Shown in pieces: positions 9,841 to 21,849 of a stretch of DNA of 64,000 nt (position 1 is the first letter of the stretch; each line of letters opens with the position of its first letter). A program made the position numbers and the translations under genes. Under the pieces are notes generated by a model. That model was not told the DNA's origin. It saw nothing but the letters and a program-made list of their open reading frames with translations, and did not search any database. Origin of the DNA: Lepus europaeus (Eukaryota > Chordata > Mammalia > Lagomorpha > Leporidae); assembly GCF_033115175.1 (NCBI RefSeq), contig NW_026909534.1, positions 581,701-645,700 on the forward strand, given 5' to 3'.

Positions 9841-12800
9841 CCTAGTAACAGGTGTGTTTCCTAATAGGGCTTCAGACTGCCAACTCCCACATACCTCCCC
9901 ATGATGGCCCCTGGAGTATGCTGGGAAAACCGGGAGGCACCTGCTGCAACTCTGATGGAAGTCTCATTCAAGAGGTGACAGTGACAATGAGTTTTGTACA
10001 TTGAGCATGAATCAGCAAGGCCCTGCTAGAGTGGTAGAACATACACACCCACAGGATACTCATGGACTTATTTTATCCACATGCACAGTGGCACAACCAT
10101 GAACTACACAGGGGAATGCAGTCCAGGGTGGGGAAAGCAAGAAACAACTGGAGTACAGCAGGAGCTAGTTTGTCAACCTACAGAAAACTGACCAGTCTCT
10201 TGCTGCCTCTGCAGGGCCAGAAGAGAACAGGAGGAGAGTAGGACTTGGAGAGATGGGGCTGCTCTTTGTGACAGGGATGTCTGCCACTCTGAGTCAGGGT
10301 CCTCCCAGTGTGCAGATATCCTAGGTACTCTCAACATCAGCCTTAGTGTTGGGCACATGAGTGTCAGGAAAAGTAAGAGTGATCCACCCCTTAACCCCTC
10401 ACCTGCATCAAGAAAAGTGTCCCTGTTCTTCATACAGATTGTACAGCTCAAGATCCCAGGCAGGCTGTGCTCAGTTACACTCTCCCCTTTCCACCATTCC
10501 AGGAGGACTCCCTGGAGCCCAATGTTGACAGCACGAGAGATGGGGCAGTACTAGAGCAGAAGGCATCAGATTGGATCAGCAGGGCTTGTGTGAAGACTCT
10601 TATGTGGAGGAGGTTTTACCATTGTATTACTCAGTTTTTATTGAAGGAATGGAAGCAGAGTATGGGAACCTTAGGAAGATGTAGTAGGTTTGTGTGGGGC
10701 CTCACTGCAAAAATTTTGATTCAAAATTAAAAGGGCTTAAAAAGCTGTTACAAAATATAATTGCATTGGGGGAAGGAGGATGGGTTTGAGGTAGAGGCTT
10801 GCAGGAACCTGGGACCTTGTATAGCAAGTGTAGAAGGCACTGGTATAGCTGGTCACATGGAATACCTACCGCAGATCTTACTTTTTGCCCGTTTCCTAGA
10901 GAGACCCCAAGATCTATCCCTGGAGATTTTGGTTATTCAGTGTGTTGAGGAGGCTGACTTTGGCCCTAGTATCTGTGGAGTGTACCATTGTGACAGGGCT
11001 GGTTCCATGATGTCACTGTTGCCTAGCACCCCTCTATGTTCTACTGCAGTTAGAGGCTTACTGACTTGGAGTTTTTTTTTTTTTTTTTAATTTAGGAAGC
11101 TCATTCATCACAGGAGAACACAGGTGGCTGGGACCTGCTTTCTTCATTTCCTGCTGAGTTGGGGACAGTCCCTACAAGGTATGTGGCCCTGACTTCTCCT
11201 GGCTAATGAGGAAGGTGATATTTGCTATACTCCCAGTGGTGTCCACTGTATACTGCATATGAATATAGTTGTTTCTGACCCTGTGGGATGGGTGCAAATT
11301 TCCCTTTGATATGGATCTGTGGAGGGACATGAGTCCCTAGGGAGCCATTGTAGTCAACAGTGATCTCAGAGCTGTGGGTGCACCAGACTCAGAGACTTCA
11401 TGACCTATAATGTGATGGGAATGGCCCTTTATGATGGAAAATGTGGCTGCTGGAGGATACTCATAACCCAATCTGTGTGAGGAGCAGTCTTCCTGTGTGT
11501 CAAAGAAGTTGGACAAAGACCCTAAGTCTGATGCTCCCTCTGTCCCTGTACTTCAAAGAAGTCACCTTTCTGGAAACTAGACTCCAGGTGTCATACATCT
11601 GTCTGTGGACCTGAATCTTCCTTTGATGAAATGGACAAGAGCTCTGTGAGGGGTAGTTCCCTGCAGTTATCCAGTATTGTTTTATGTACATGTTTTTGTC
11701 TTGTAGCTTCTAGCAGATGTGGGCCCTGAAGGTGTAGTAGGCAAAAGGGTGAGCAGACACCATGGCCAAGGATGAGCAGTTACAGACCTGGATACTCCAC
11801 AAAGGAGGAAGAATCCAACCTTGTTCTGTGCCTGTGGTCACAGGGCCCTGGGATCCCTCAGGACAGACAGGCTGCCCTGCTGCCCCTAGACTCCAAGTGC
11901 CTCTGGTCATTCACCTGAGTCTCCTTGTTGGTTGCAGCATTACAAAGGAGGGAAGCAGGTGGGGCCGAGGGAGGAGAAGGATGTGAGCTGCTGCCTAGTC
12001 ATAGATGGGTTGGGGGTCCTGCAGTGAGTCATTGGTCTGCATCTCATCCTAGTTGTGAGACCATTTTTAGAAACACCTGCCTTGAGATAAGACAGGTCTC
12101 CATAGGGTTGGGACCCTGTTTCTGGCTGCCATCACAGTGCTCATCCTGGTGAACATTAGATTAGAGCTGACTGACCTGGTGAGTGATCCAGGGTAACTGG
12201 CAGGGATGGAGCTGGATGTGAGGTAGTTGTGGTTTATGCAGTGCTGAGGCCTCTTCTGCACAAGGGGAGGGCCATTCTGAGGTCTCACTCTGTGCCTGAT
12301 TGAGCTTGCCTTTTTCTGCACCATTATATAGGTTGTGTCCAGGGTTAAAGACATCTATTCCTTAATTGTGGCCAATGGTCAGAAAGAAGCCAGTGGGTCC
12401 CTGAGTCTCAGGGGGTCAGGCTAAAATCTCTTAAAGAAGGCCCAAGGGGAGCCACCATCTTGGAAAAAATACGATCCAGAAAATAAGAATTTCAGGGTAG
12501 GCCTTGTAAGTGTGCTTAAGATGCAAACAAACATGAAACTGTTCTTCCTATCTGAGACTACAGTCGAATTATGCAGATTTCCAAAGTCTGGTGTTCCTGG
12601 TGTAGTCAATGGAATCATTACAATATAAGATGGAGGTGTCTTCTAACTTGATGTAGGCTTGTGGGGAAGCTTTGGTTTTTTTCCTTGATGGATATGCAGG
12701 GATGTGCCTGTGTTATGTTCCTACTTATCTCAAAATCTTCAGTAAGTTCTTGCTAATTGTAAAACTTGCTCTGAGGTGTTTTGTGGGAAGTTAGAAAGTC

Positions 12801-13379
12801 AACTATAACAGTTTAGTTGGCTGGGAGTGCAATGCAACTTCCTATCTGAGACAGACTGTGGTCATCCTGAAAACCATCCAGGACAGTTTGAAGGCCAACT
12901 CTATACTCATGAGGGAAACTGTGGGCACTGAGGTGGCAATGTCTTAGGGTTCTGTGTCCCAACTCAATGTTGTAAAGGAGAAAAGACAAGAATCAGAAAG
13001 ATTCCTGGGAAACTCAGATCTAGCTGAGGTAACCATCAAGAGGGGCTAAATTCCAGCAATTATAGTGAACAATATTGACAAGTAATGGTTCAAAGATCAT
13101 AAAAAATAAGAAAAGCTATATTTTAGCAGATATGGGGTGCACAATAACTTATGAGTCGTAATAGTTTAATGACTAGATGTGTTGACATGACTTCGGATAT
13201 GTAAGTTTCTATCACTTGAACTAATGGTTCCATAAAACATAGACACTGTTAAGAATTCAATAAAAATGCTAATATGCATGTGCTTATTTCCAACCTGAAG
13301 TAATTTTTCCCATTTGTTCTCAAGCCTCATAGTGAGCATCAAGATAAAATTGTCTCAAATACACAAATATCAAACAAAC
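9841..13379. other. Unclassified repeat-poor block
   Basis: About 3.5 kb with no recognisable SINE, L1 or LTR, unlike the flanks. GC content is visibly higher than in the neighbouring L1. The longest plus frames (10,467-10,730; 10,761-11,090; 11,762-11,986) have no motif I recognise. A T17-like run at about 11,072-11,088 could be the poly(A) tail of a minus-strand retrocopy extending rightward. Splice-like strings occur, such as 'ttgtcttgtagcttc' near 11,697. It could be an ancient gene remnant, an LTR-type repeat I do not know, or plain intergenic DNA. Confidence 0.4.
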
Positions 13380-13680
13380 TTGAATTTATTTGTTTTAAAT
13401 TTTTATTTTCTTGAAAGGCACATACAGATACAGAGAAATAGTCATTCATTTCTCCAAATGTCCACAATAACAAGTGCTAAGTCAGATAAATCATGAGAGG
13501 GGAATTCAATGAGTACCTCTCATGAAAGGAGCAAGGAGCTATTCACTTGAGTTATCATTTGCTGCATCCCAGAGTGTACAGCAGCACAAACCAGAAGTAG
13601 TCGGGGTGTAAACCCAGGCATTCATGTATCAGATGAAGGAACACCAAATAGTGATTTAACATCTGTGTCAAACATCCACT
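13380..13680 (-). mobile_element. Old CSINE
   Basis: Decayed minus copy: 'attttcttgaaaggca' tail complement, 'ccaaatgtccacaataac', then a poorly conserved 5' half to about 13,680. Confidence 0.6.
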
Positions 13681-14051
13681 CAATGGTGATCAAATTGACA
13701 TAAAAATATAAGGCCATCCTATAATAGCATACTGGGATGTTATAGAAGACCAGGCAAGATTAGCCAGAGCTGGCCCAGATCAGCAGCACTGTCCACCAGA
13801 CCTCCAGTACAAAATTCACACCTAAAATAATTATTTTTAAATTTCATGGCACCAGGTGCTGTTATTTCAAGCAATTAGGATTGCCAGCTTTATCAAATAA
13901 AAAGTGCAGAATGGTCTAATTGGATACATACAGTACATTGAAATACCATACATTTTGAATACCATAGTGGGCAAATTCCCAACATTATCATTTTAGTCTG
14001 ATATACTGAATATACACTGGAGTAACATTAATAACTTTGAGAATTAATTTT
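13681..14051. other. Unclassified AT-rich sequence
   Basis: No repeat recognised apart from the 47-bp segment at 13,929-13,975, which recurs at 16,045. Confidence 0.5.
13929..13975 (+). repeat. 47-bp direct repeat, copy 1
   Basis: Base-for-base identical to 16,045-16,091, beginning 'tacagtacattgaaat' and ending 'catagtgggcaaa'. Flanking sequence of the two copies is unrelated. Confidence 0.95.
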
Positions 14052-14408
14052 CTTTCTTTCTTTTTTTTTGACAGGCAGAGTGGACAGTGAGAGAGAGAGA
14101 GGGAGAAAGGTCTTCCTTTACTGTTGGTTAACCCTCCAATGGCCGCTGTGGCCAGTGCACTGTGGCCAGTGCACTGTGGCTGGCGCACCATGCTGATCCG
14201 AAGCCAGAAGCCAGGTGCTTCTCCTGGTCTCTCATGCGGGTGCAGGGTCCAAGCACTTGGGCCATCCTCCACTGCACTCTTAGGCCACAGCAGAGAGCTG
14301 GACTGGAAGAGGGGCAACCGGGATAGAATCTGGCACCCTGATCGGGACTAGAACCTGGTGTGTGGGCACCATAGGTGGAGGATTAGCCTAGTGAGCCGTG
14401 GTGCCAGC
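14052..14408 (-). mobile_element. Young CSINE
   Basis: Starts with a pyrimidine run and 'ttgacaggcagagtggac' and ends 'gagccgtggtgccagcc'. A 14-bp tandem duplication of 'ggccagtgcactgt' lies at about 14,150-14,177. It sits with the next SINE inside a shared duplication of 'gagaattaattt' (14,040-14,051 and 14,777-14,788). Confidence 0.92.
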
Positions 14409-14414
14409 CAATTT

Positions 14415-14475
14415 TCTTTTTTAAAGATTTATTTATATATTTGAAAGTGAGTGTTATACAGAGAGAAAAGGCGAA

Positions 14476-14522
<47 letters not shown>

Positions 14523-14774
14523 TTCAGTGCATTGGTTCACTCCCCAATTGGCTGCAATGGCCGGAGCTGGGATGATTTGATGCCAGGAGCCAGGAGCTTC
14601 ATCCAGGTATTCCCACACAGGTGCAGTGGCCCAAGGACTTGGGCCATTTTTTGCTTTCCTAGGCCATAGCAGAGAGCTGGATTGGAAGTAGAGCAGCTGA
14701 GACTTGAACTAGCACCAATGTGGGATGCTGGCACTGCAGGCACTGGCTTTATCTGCTACACCACAACACCAACC
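14415..14774 (-). mobile_element. CSINE with (GA)n
   Basis: Second minus SINE of the pair, with a GA run of about 40 bases at 14,480-14,520. Ends 'ctacaccacaacaccaacc' before the right copy of the shared target duplication. Confidence 0.92.
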
Positions 14775-15006
14775 TTGAGAATTAATTTTTAAATTTGATT
14801 TTGTGGAAGCATATAATATCATTTTCATGTCATAATTGACTTTTTCAATCTTTAACATTATGCTACATATCTTGATCAACATCTTTTTTTCTTACAAAAA
14901 GAGCTTTATTATATGTTTTTATTCTTTGCTTCAATACTGCATATCATGATTTCACTTATTCTCACACTGGAAGAATGTTTACCAACATTTATTTACCAAA
15001 ATTTAT

Positions 15007-15046
15007 ATATTTATTTGAAAGACAGAGTTACACAGAGAGAGGGGAG

Positions 15047-15097
<51 letters not shown>

Positions 15098-15331
15098 TCC
15101 ATCCACTGGTTCACTCCCCAGTTGGCCGCAACAGCTGGTGCTATGCTGATCCGAAGCCAGGATCCAGGAGCTTCTTTTGGGTCTCCCACTTGGGTGCAGG
15201 GGTCCAAGGACTTGGGCCATCTTCTACTGCTTTCCCACTCCATAGCAGAGAGCTGGTCTCAAACTGGCACCCATATGGGGTGCTGGCACTGCAGGCCAGG
15301 GCATTAACCCACTGTGCCACAGCGCTGGCCC
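15007..15331 (-). mobile_element. CSINE with 11-bp target duplication
   Basis: Flanked by perfect 'ccaaaatttat' (14,996-15,006 and 15,332-15,342). Long GA run at 15,050-15,094. Two overlapping frames here (14,975-15,307; 15,028-15,243) are SINE translation. Confidence 0.93.
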
Positions 15332-16044
15332 CCAAAATTTATTTTTTTTCAAGTTTTAAACTTCATTTCAAATATAGTCATGACAAACATCTAAATAATT
15401 ATACACTTCAAATCAAAATTTATTTTGCCAGGGATTCCAAGGTAGCAGAATAGAGAAAGATCATACTACACTAGGCTAGAAGAAAATAATTTTAAAAAGG
15501 TGAAGAAAGTGCATTTTCAGGAGTGAGTTGGAGGGAAAACTGCAGTGAAGATTCTGTGGAAGGAGGAGAGATATTGTGGATCTGTATGGAAGGTGCAGAT
15601 GTGCAGCAATGTGCACAGACACACCACATAACCCCAGAAGCCAAGAGCTGGAGAAAGTACCAGCTTTGGAGGGTGAGGTGTGATCAGACTGCAGCACCCT
15701 GTAACACTGGTGATATAGTCAGAATGAGAGCCTAGTAGACTACACTTTGAATCTGGCCTGGAGACCTGAGGGGAACAGGGTGCATGCTCACCCAGGAAAA
15801 AAAGGGGCATAATTCTTTCTACCCACCTGTCTCCCTCACACACACAACAGTGCCTGGAAACCAACTGAAAGAGGGTGGGTGCCATTTTGTACATAAGTAC
15901 TTAGCAGCTATAGCAGCTCTTGTGCACTTGCCCAGAAACTAGCAAGGACAGATGCCATCTTGGCAGCTCCATGCAATGGGGGCAGATAAGGTGCCATGCT
16001 GACATTAGCAACAGTTGAAGAGACTCTTGTATGTGCCCAGGGGG

Positions 16045-16091
16045 TACAGTACATTGAAATACCATACATTTTGAATACCATAGTGGGCAAA
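16045..16091 (+). repeat. 47-bp direct repeat, copy 2
   Basis: Identical to 13,929-13,975. It sits in the L1 5' region between 'gcccaggggg' and 'ggggtgatt', as if inserted within a G run. Confidence 0.95.
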
Positions 16092-17042
16092 GGGGTGATT
16101 TTGAAATGATTAAGGCTGCAGCCAGTGTGTATTGTGCACATGTGGGATCCAGGGATTTTACCAGAGGGAAAAATCCATGTTTCCCACTGTCTTTGAGTCT
16201 GCTAGTTTGATGGGGGCTGGGCACCCATGTACAACTGTGAGGTGCCCCCAGCTTCTCAATGTATTGCTGGCACGAGGTTCAAACCGTCTATGCAGTATAC
16301 TCACATGCAGCTGGCTCTGGGAACATCTCTGCCTCTCTGTGAATGGGGCCAGGCTAGTGGGGCAGAGTGGATCCTATGTACAACATGACTGTGATTGTGC
16401 CTTGTGGGATAACACTATGGGAACCCTGCGACTGAGATAGTACAGAGTGTTGCTGGTTTTCTGGGTAATTACTGTTTATAGCTCCACACACTCTGAGCTC
16501 CCTAATTAGGGTGGGACATTGCAGCAGGATCTGTGCTCATCCTTTGTGCAATTCATATACCAGCATAGGTGAAAGTTACACCCACTGCGGCCTAACACTC
16601 AGGCATTGGACACCTTAGAAGAGCAGAGGGAAAGGTGTGATGATGCCAACATAGGAGGTCATTCCCTCCTTTCTGTTGGCAATTAAGACATACCATGTCC
16701 AAAATGGGTGTGACCCTGGATACTCACTCCATCCTGGAGCATAGACTAGAGCCCCCAGGACACACTCAGCTCAAGCATCTGGGTAGTCACTAAAAGAGCA
16801 GATGCTCCGCTAAGCCACAGAAGCATAGTTCAAAAATAATCCATCAGAGGAAAAATCCAATAAATGTCTCCACAAATGCCTAAAAATAAATGCAGAAATT
16901 CAAGATAAAGAAAAAAGAAAACAACGTAATTCCACCAAAGGAATGCAAACACTTCAATATTAGACTTTGAAGATGAAGAGGTTGATGAAATACCTGAAAT
17001 GTAATTCAAAAAATTAATCAAAGGATTAAGAAGCAATGAGAA

Positions 17043-17367
17043 GGCCAGTGCCATGGTTTAACAGGATAATCTTCCGCCTTGCAGCACCAGCACACCAGGT
17101 TCTAGTCCCAGTCGGGGCGCTGGATTCTATCCCAGTTGCTCCTCTTCCAGGCCAGCTCTCTGCTATGGCCCGGGAAGGCAGTGGAGGATGGCCCAAGTCC
17201 TTGGGCCCTGTACCCGCATGGGAGACCAGGATAAGCACCTGGCTCCTGGCTTTGGATCAGCGAGATGTGCCGGCCACAGTGGCCATTGGAGGGTGAACCA
17301 ACGGCAAAAAGGAAGACCTTTCTCTCTGTCTCTCTCTCTCACTGTCCACTCTGCCTGTTAAAAAAAA
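17043..17367 (+). mobile_element. Young CSINE with perfect target duplication
   Basis: Inserted in L1. The 15-bp duplication 'aagaagcaatgagaa' is perfect at 17,028-17,042 and 17,368-17,382. The tail is 'cctgttaaaaaaaa'. Confidence 0.96.
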
Positions 17368-18456
17368 AAGAAGCAATGAGAAAAAATTCAAAAATGAAAG
17401 AAATTCATAAATGACATGAAAGAAAACTTGTTCCATAAAGTTGAGATTTTTAGAGAAACCAAAATAAATTATTAGAAATGAAGAGTTAAATATGTCAAAT
17501 AAAAAGGCAGTGGAAAGTCCTAACAACAGACTGGTTGAGGTGGAAGAAAGAATATCTGAGCTAGAACACAATCACTGGGAATTTTTCAGTAAGAACAACA
17601 AAAAAAGAAGAAATTAGAAAAATTTAAAACAGTGTTGGAGACTGTTGGGATACTATCAAAGGACCCAGCATATGGGTCTTAGGAGTTCCTGAAGGTGTGG
17701 AAAGAGAAAATGGATTAGAAAACATATTCAGTGAAATAATTACAGAAAACTTCCCTAATTTGGAAAAAAAAAGAGAAGTCAAAGTACACGAGGCACACAG
17801 AACTCCTTATAGCCATGACAAGAAAAGTCTTCATCACAACACATTACAATCAAATTTTCAACAATAAAACACAAAGAAAAGATTCTAAAATGAGCATAAA
17901 ATACCAAATTGCTCTCACAGGGTCTACAACTGCACTCACATCTGAATTCTCATCAGAAACTCTGCAGGCTAGGAGAGAATGGAGAGACATAATACAAGTC
18001 TTTGAAAAAACAGTTAACCCCGCACACTGTACCATGTAAAGCTATCATTTATGAATTAAGGTGAAATAAAGAGCTTCCATAACAAACAGAAATTGAGTGT
18101 CACCACTCGCTTACCCTTACAAAAGTGCCTTAAGAATGTGCTACACACAGAAACACAGAAAGTTAGACTTCATTATGAAAGAATGTGAAGGCAGTAAAAG
18201 TACAAAAGAAATATAAAGCAAACAATATGAATATATATAGAAAAAAATGCCAGGGCCAAGCCATTACTTATTGATCATAACCTTGATGTAAATGGCCTGA
18301 ACTCTCCAGTTAAAAGATACAGACTTGTTGAATGGATTGAAAATCGAGACCTGTCTATTTGCTGCCTACAAGAAACACACCTCAACAGCAAGGAGAAATG
18401 CAAATTGAAAGTGAAAGAATGGGAAAAGTTATTCCACACTAATGGAAAGCAAAAAA

Positions 18457-18775
18457 GGGGCTGGTGCCATGGCTCACTTGGTTAATCCTCTGCCTGTGGT
18501 GCTGGCATCCCATATGGGCACTGGGTTCTAGTCCTGGTTGCTCCTCTTCCAGTCCAGCTCTCTGCTGTGGCCCAAGGGGGCACTAGAGGATGGCCCAAGT
18601 GCTTGGGCCCCTGCACCCACTTGGGAGACCAAGAGAAGGCACCTGGCTCCTGGCTTCTTATTGGTGCAGTGCCAGTGGCCATTTGGAGAGTGAACCAATG
18701 GAAGGAAGACCTTTCTCTCTGTCTCTCTCACTGTCTATAACTCTACCTGTCAAATAAATTAACAACAACAAAAAA
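18457..18775 (+). mobile_element. CSINE inside L1
   Basis: Head 'ggggctggtgccatggctca', tail 'ctgtcaaataaattaac' and an AAC-rich end. The L1 endonuclease frame is cut here and resumes after it. Confidence 0.93.
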
Positions 18776-19516
18776 GAACAAGTGTAGTCATCCTAATATC
18801 AGACAACATAGACTTTAACCAAAATATTGTTAAAAGATTCAAAGAAGGGCACTATGTGGAGATTAAGTGATCAATTCAACATAAGATGATACAATAATAA
18901 ATGTTTAAAATCCAATGCCAGGGCATCTGGTTATTTACAAGAAATATTAACAGATCTAATGGGAGACATAGATTCCAATACAATAGTAATGAGAGACATC
19001 AACACTGATTTTCCTCAATGGACAGATCAACTAGACAGAAAATCAACAAAGAAACAACAGAGCTAATTGATATTATGGATTAAGTAAACCTAAATGATAT
19101 TGACAGAGCTTTTCATTCCACAGTTGTAAGACACATTATTTTCATCATTGTATGGAACATTCTATGTTATAGACCATATGCTAGGCCATAAAGCAAGTCT
19201 TAGAAATCTTAAAAATCTGAATCATGCCATGCATCTTCTCTGACCATAATGGAATTAAACAGGAAATTAACAACTCAAGAATTTATAAAACATATGCAAA
19301 CACATGGAGACTGAAGAACATGTGCCTGAATGAATAGTGGGTCATAGAAGAAATAGAAATAAAAAAAATGTTCTGGAAATGAATGAAGATAACACAACAC
19401 ATCAAAACTTATAGAATACAGCCAAAGTAGTGTAAGAGGGAAGTTTATAACAATTGAATGCCTACATCAAAAAATTGGAAAGGTACCAAATAAACAAACT
19501 TTCAATACATCTTAGG

Positions 19517-19941
19517 TGTGGGGTTTCAAAAATGAATGAGACAGAACACAGACATTTTCACATACAGAGTGCTCCCCAGATTGCTCTGGCCAGCACTTTT
19601 TATTAGAGGATACCAGCAAGTCTAGAAGCTAGCAAGCACATAGGCACAGTTGGTGTACAACTTTAGGTGGAAAAGGAATCCAGTCTGGTGATCCATGACA
19701 GAGAACAGAGCAGTGGTGTAAATCTTCAAAGACAGGTCCATTCAAATACTTGGAAGTCTACAAATTCTGGAAAACATCCCAGGTACCAATTAATGTCCAT
19801 TAGCCCCCTGCTGTCTCTGCTGCCACATTCCTTTGAGGGTAAGTGTGCCCATTCCCCAGCCTCTTTTGGTGGATATCAGAAACTGTGGCTATACCTCTAA
19901 CTTCAGGGGAGTGTGTTCTCCTGAGAGACACTTAGGCAGCA
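19517..19941 (-). mobile_element. ERV 3' LTR (antisense)
   Basis: About 425 bp. In the sense direction it starts 'TGCTGCCTAAG' (19,941) after a purine tract and ends 'GAAACCCCACA' (19,517), so it has TG...CA ends. A sense AATAAA lies near 19,600 ('CTAATAAAAAGTGC'). The purine tract 'AAAGAAAAGGGGGAAG' lies at about 19,948-19,963. Confidence 0.8.
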
Positions 19942-19984
19942 TCCTTTACTTCCCCCTTTTCTTTATTTTAAGCATAGATCTAGA

Positions 19985-20235
19985 TTAGGTACGCATGAGA
20001 TGATGCATGTATCAAACACAGGATGAGGACCATAATAACTGGTACCACAAAGTGCAGCAGCCAATGCAGCCAGAATCCCAATTGCCACCATTCAGGTTTA
20101 ATATTTAAATATTTAAATTCATTTTTGATGTTATCAATTTCCTTTTGAATTAAATTAGAATTATCTGTGATGTTGAAACAACATAATCCTGGAAATTATT
20201 GTCATCCAATTTGATGTTTAAGTGGTAAATAATCA
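19985..20235 (-). pseudogene. ERV env transmembrane end (broken)
   Basis: The minus frame shows a polar helix, a Trp-rich membrane-proximal stretch and a hydrophobic run ending shortly before a stop, just upstream of the purine tract. This is the usual place for the TM anchor of a class II env. The rest of TM lies across the L1 insertion. Confidence 0.65.
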
Positions 20236-20239
20236 ATAG

Positions 20240-20975
20240 CAGCACAATTTTTTAATTTAATGAATTCATTTTTACATAGATACAACTTTAATAGAACAGT
20301 GGTTCTTTCCCCCTAACCCTCCATCCCCCTCCCATCCCACCTCCCATTCCCTCTCCCATCTCCTTCCTCATTATGGATCGTTTTTAGTAGGACTTTATAT
20401 ACAGAGGACCAACTCTATGCTAATCATAGATTTCAACAACTTGCCCCCATGCCAACACACAACATGTAGGGTACAGTTTAGGGAGAGAATTTGCAGTTGA
20501 TTCTCATATTACAATTCAATAGGGACAGAGGTCCTACCTGGGGAGCAAGTGCACAGTGATTACTGTTTTTCCTTTAACAATTAACACTCTTTTTATGATG
20601 TCAGTGATCATCTGATGCCCTTGTCATGGGCTGCCAGGGCTATGGAAGCCTTTTGTGACCATAGACACCATTGGTATTTGGACACAGCCATAAGCGAAGA
20701 GGATGTTCTCTTCTTCCTTCAGATAACAGTGTCTCCTTTGATGACCTTTTCTTTCCTCTGAGGTCTCACAGAGATCTCCATGTAGGATTTTTTTTGTCAG
20801 AGTTTTGTCTTTCCATGCCTGAAATGCTCTTGCAGGCCTTTCAGCCTGACCAGGAAGCCTTGAGGGTTGATTCTGAGGTCAGAATGTTATTTACTGCAAA
20901 AGTCATTCTAGGAGTCTGCTGTGTAGACTGCTTCCCATGTTGGTCCTTCCTTCCTTTTTAATTCTATTTTTTTAA
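20240..20975 (-). mobile_element. L1 3' UTR (antisense), inserted in ERV
   Basis: The reverse complement aligns by eye, in the same order, with the L1 3' UTR at 44,280-45,000: 'cagcagactc.tagaatg', 'gcatggaaag', 'tccatagcc', 'ctgacatcata', 'gttgttgaaatct', then a C-rich plus strand (a G-rich tract on the L1 strand) and an AT-rich tail. It is strongly diverged from the other 3' UTRs here, so it is an older or different subfamily. Confidence 0.8.
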
Positions 20976-21129
20976 CCAGGTACTTGATGTTATTTATATT
21001 ATTACTTTTAAACTTAGACTGGTCTATCTGTTGAAGCATAATTTTGTAAAACACCTTCATGAATTTGAATTAACTCTAAATGCAGCGATGGCCTTAGCAG
21101 TTTTTTTTTTTAAATAGGCAAGCTCTTCT

Positions 21130-21570
21130 AGGAAGATGGGTGATAACAATTCCAAAAACAGGATAACAACACAGGGTTTCCTACAGGTATCTTTACTTCA
21201 GGAGTAACAGTTGTTAAACAGTAAGAGCCAACAGGGAGGGAAAAGCATAACATAATGATTAACAAGATCAAAGTAGAACTGTATGTAAGTTGAGCAAAAA
21301 TAGTGGTAAATAAAGTCTCAGGAGTTTCTAGAATGTGTTTCTGTTGTGCAGAAGCAATCAGCAATCAATGACTTCATATCTCCCCAGGTGGTCGATTTGT
21401 CTTGGGGGACTTGCAATGAAGTGGCTTTGTTTTTGATTCTTTGAAAGAGGGTGAAACAGTGGCACTGATTTTTTGTCTTCTTTAGTTGTAAAGGAGGAAT
21501 TGTATCCTGTAACTGCTGGTGCCAACTCATGGTGTCTGTAGGTCAGACACAGTGGGCTGGAATCCACACA
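21130..21570 (-). pseudogene. ERV env leader/signal region (broken)
   Basis: The minus frames hold a polar leader followed by a hydrophobic signal-like stretch at about 21,210-21,290. This matches the long-leader layout of class II env. An A-run junction at about 21,100 joins it directly to TM-like sequence, which implies an internal deletion of the surface subunit. Two short frames (21,128-21,364 and 21,318-21,530) overlap through a frameshift. Confidence 0.55.
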
Positions 21571-21849
21571 GGACCTGTAAAGGCATAAAAGAGAAACAAA
21601 CCCTCTTCCCCATGTTTTGAGTGGTTTAGAGCCCTTTGAGTTAGGATTGTGGGGCTACTTATAAACTAACAGTCGTGGTTCTTCATGAGCTGGATGGGAA
21701 TGCTGTTGTCCTAGGGTTTTAGAATCAAGAGAGGTAGAATTGAATTTTAAAAAATAAGTTAAATGATTAAGTGTAAATAAAAGAATGGCCATTTTATGAT
21801 TAATCTCCCCAGGGGTGTTTCCCCCTTTTCTTTTGTTTTTGAAGAAGAG

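Larger units (their letters stand above)
15427..19516 (+). mobile_element. L1 5' half (5' UTR, ORF1, ORF2 endonuclease part)
   Basis: Non-LTR retrotransposon. From 15,427 the sequence resembles an L1 5' UTR. ORF1-type text follows from about 16,840, including a stretch at about 17,660-17,760 that reads like the conserved 'GVPEG' segment of ORF1 followed by 'NFPNLEKK'. ORF2 endonuclease text starts near 18,270: a 'CLQETHLNSKEK' reading near 18,358-18,396, a decayed 'SDHNGIK' reading near 19,237-19,260, and stop codons throughout. Two SINEs interrupt it (17,043 and 18,457). The reverse transcriptase part is missing: the element is cut off where the antisense LTR begins. It is dead. Confidence 0.78.

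Noticed and set aside
19667-19900. Plus frame over the ERV LTR
   Set aside because: Lies entirely inside an antisense LTR; no coding signal.
20671-20961. 96-codon plus frame as a gene
   Set aside because: It is the antisense of an L1 3' UTR that aligns with the copy at 44.3 kb.
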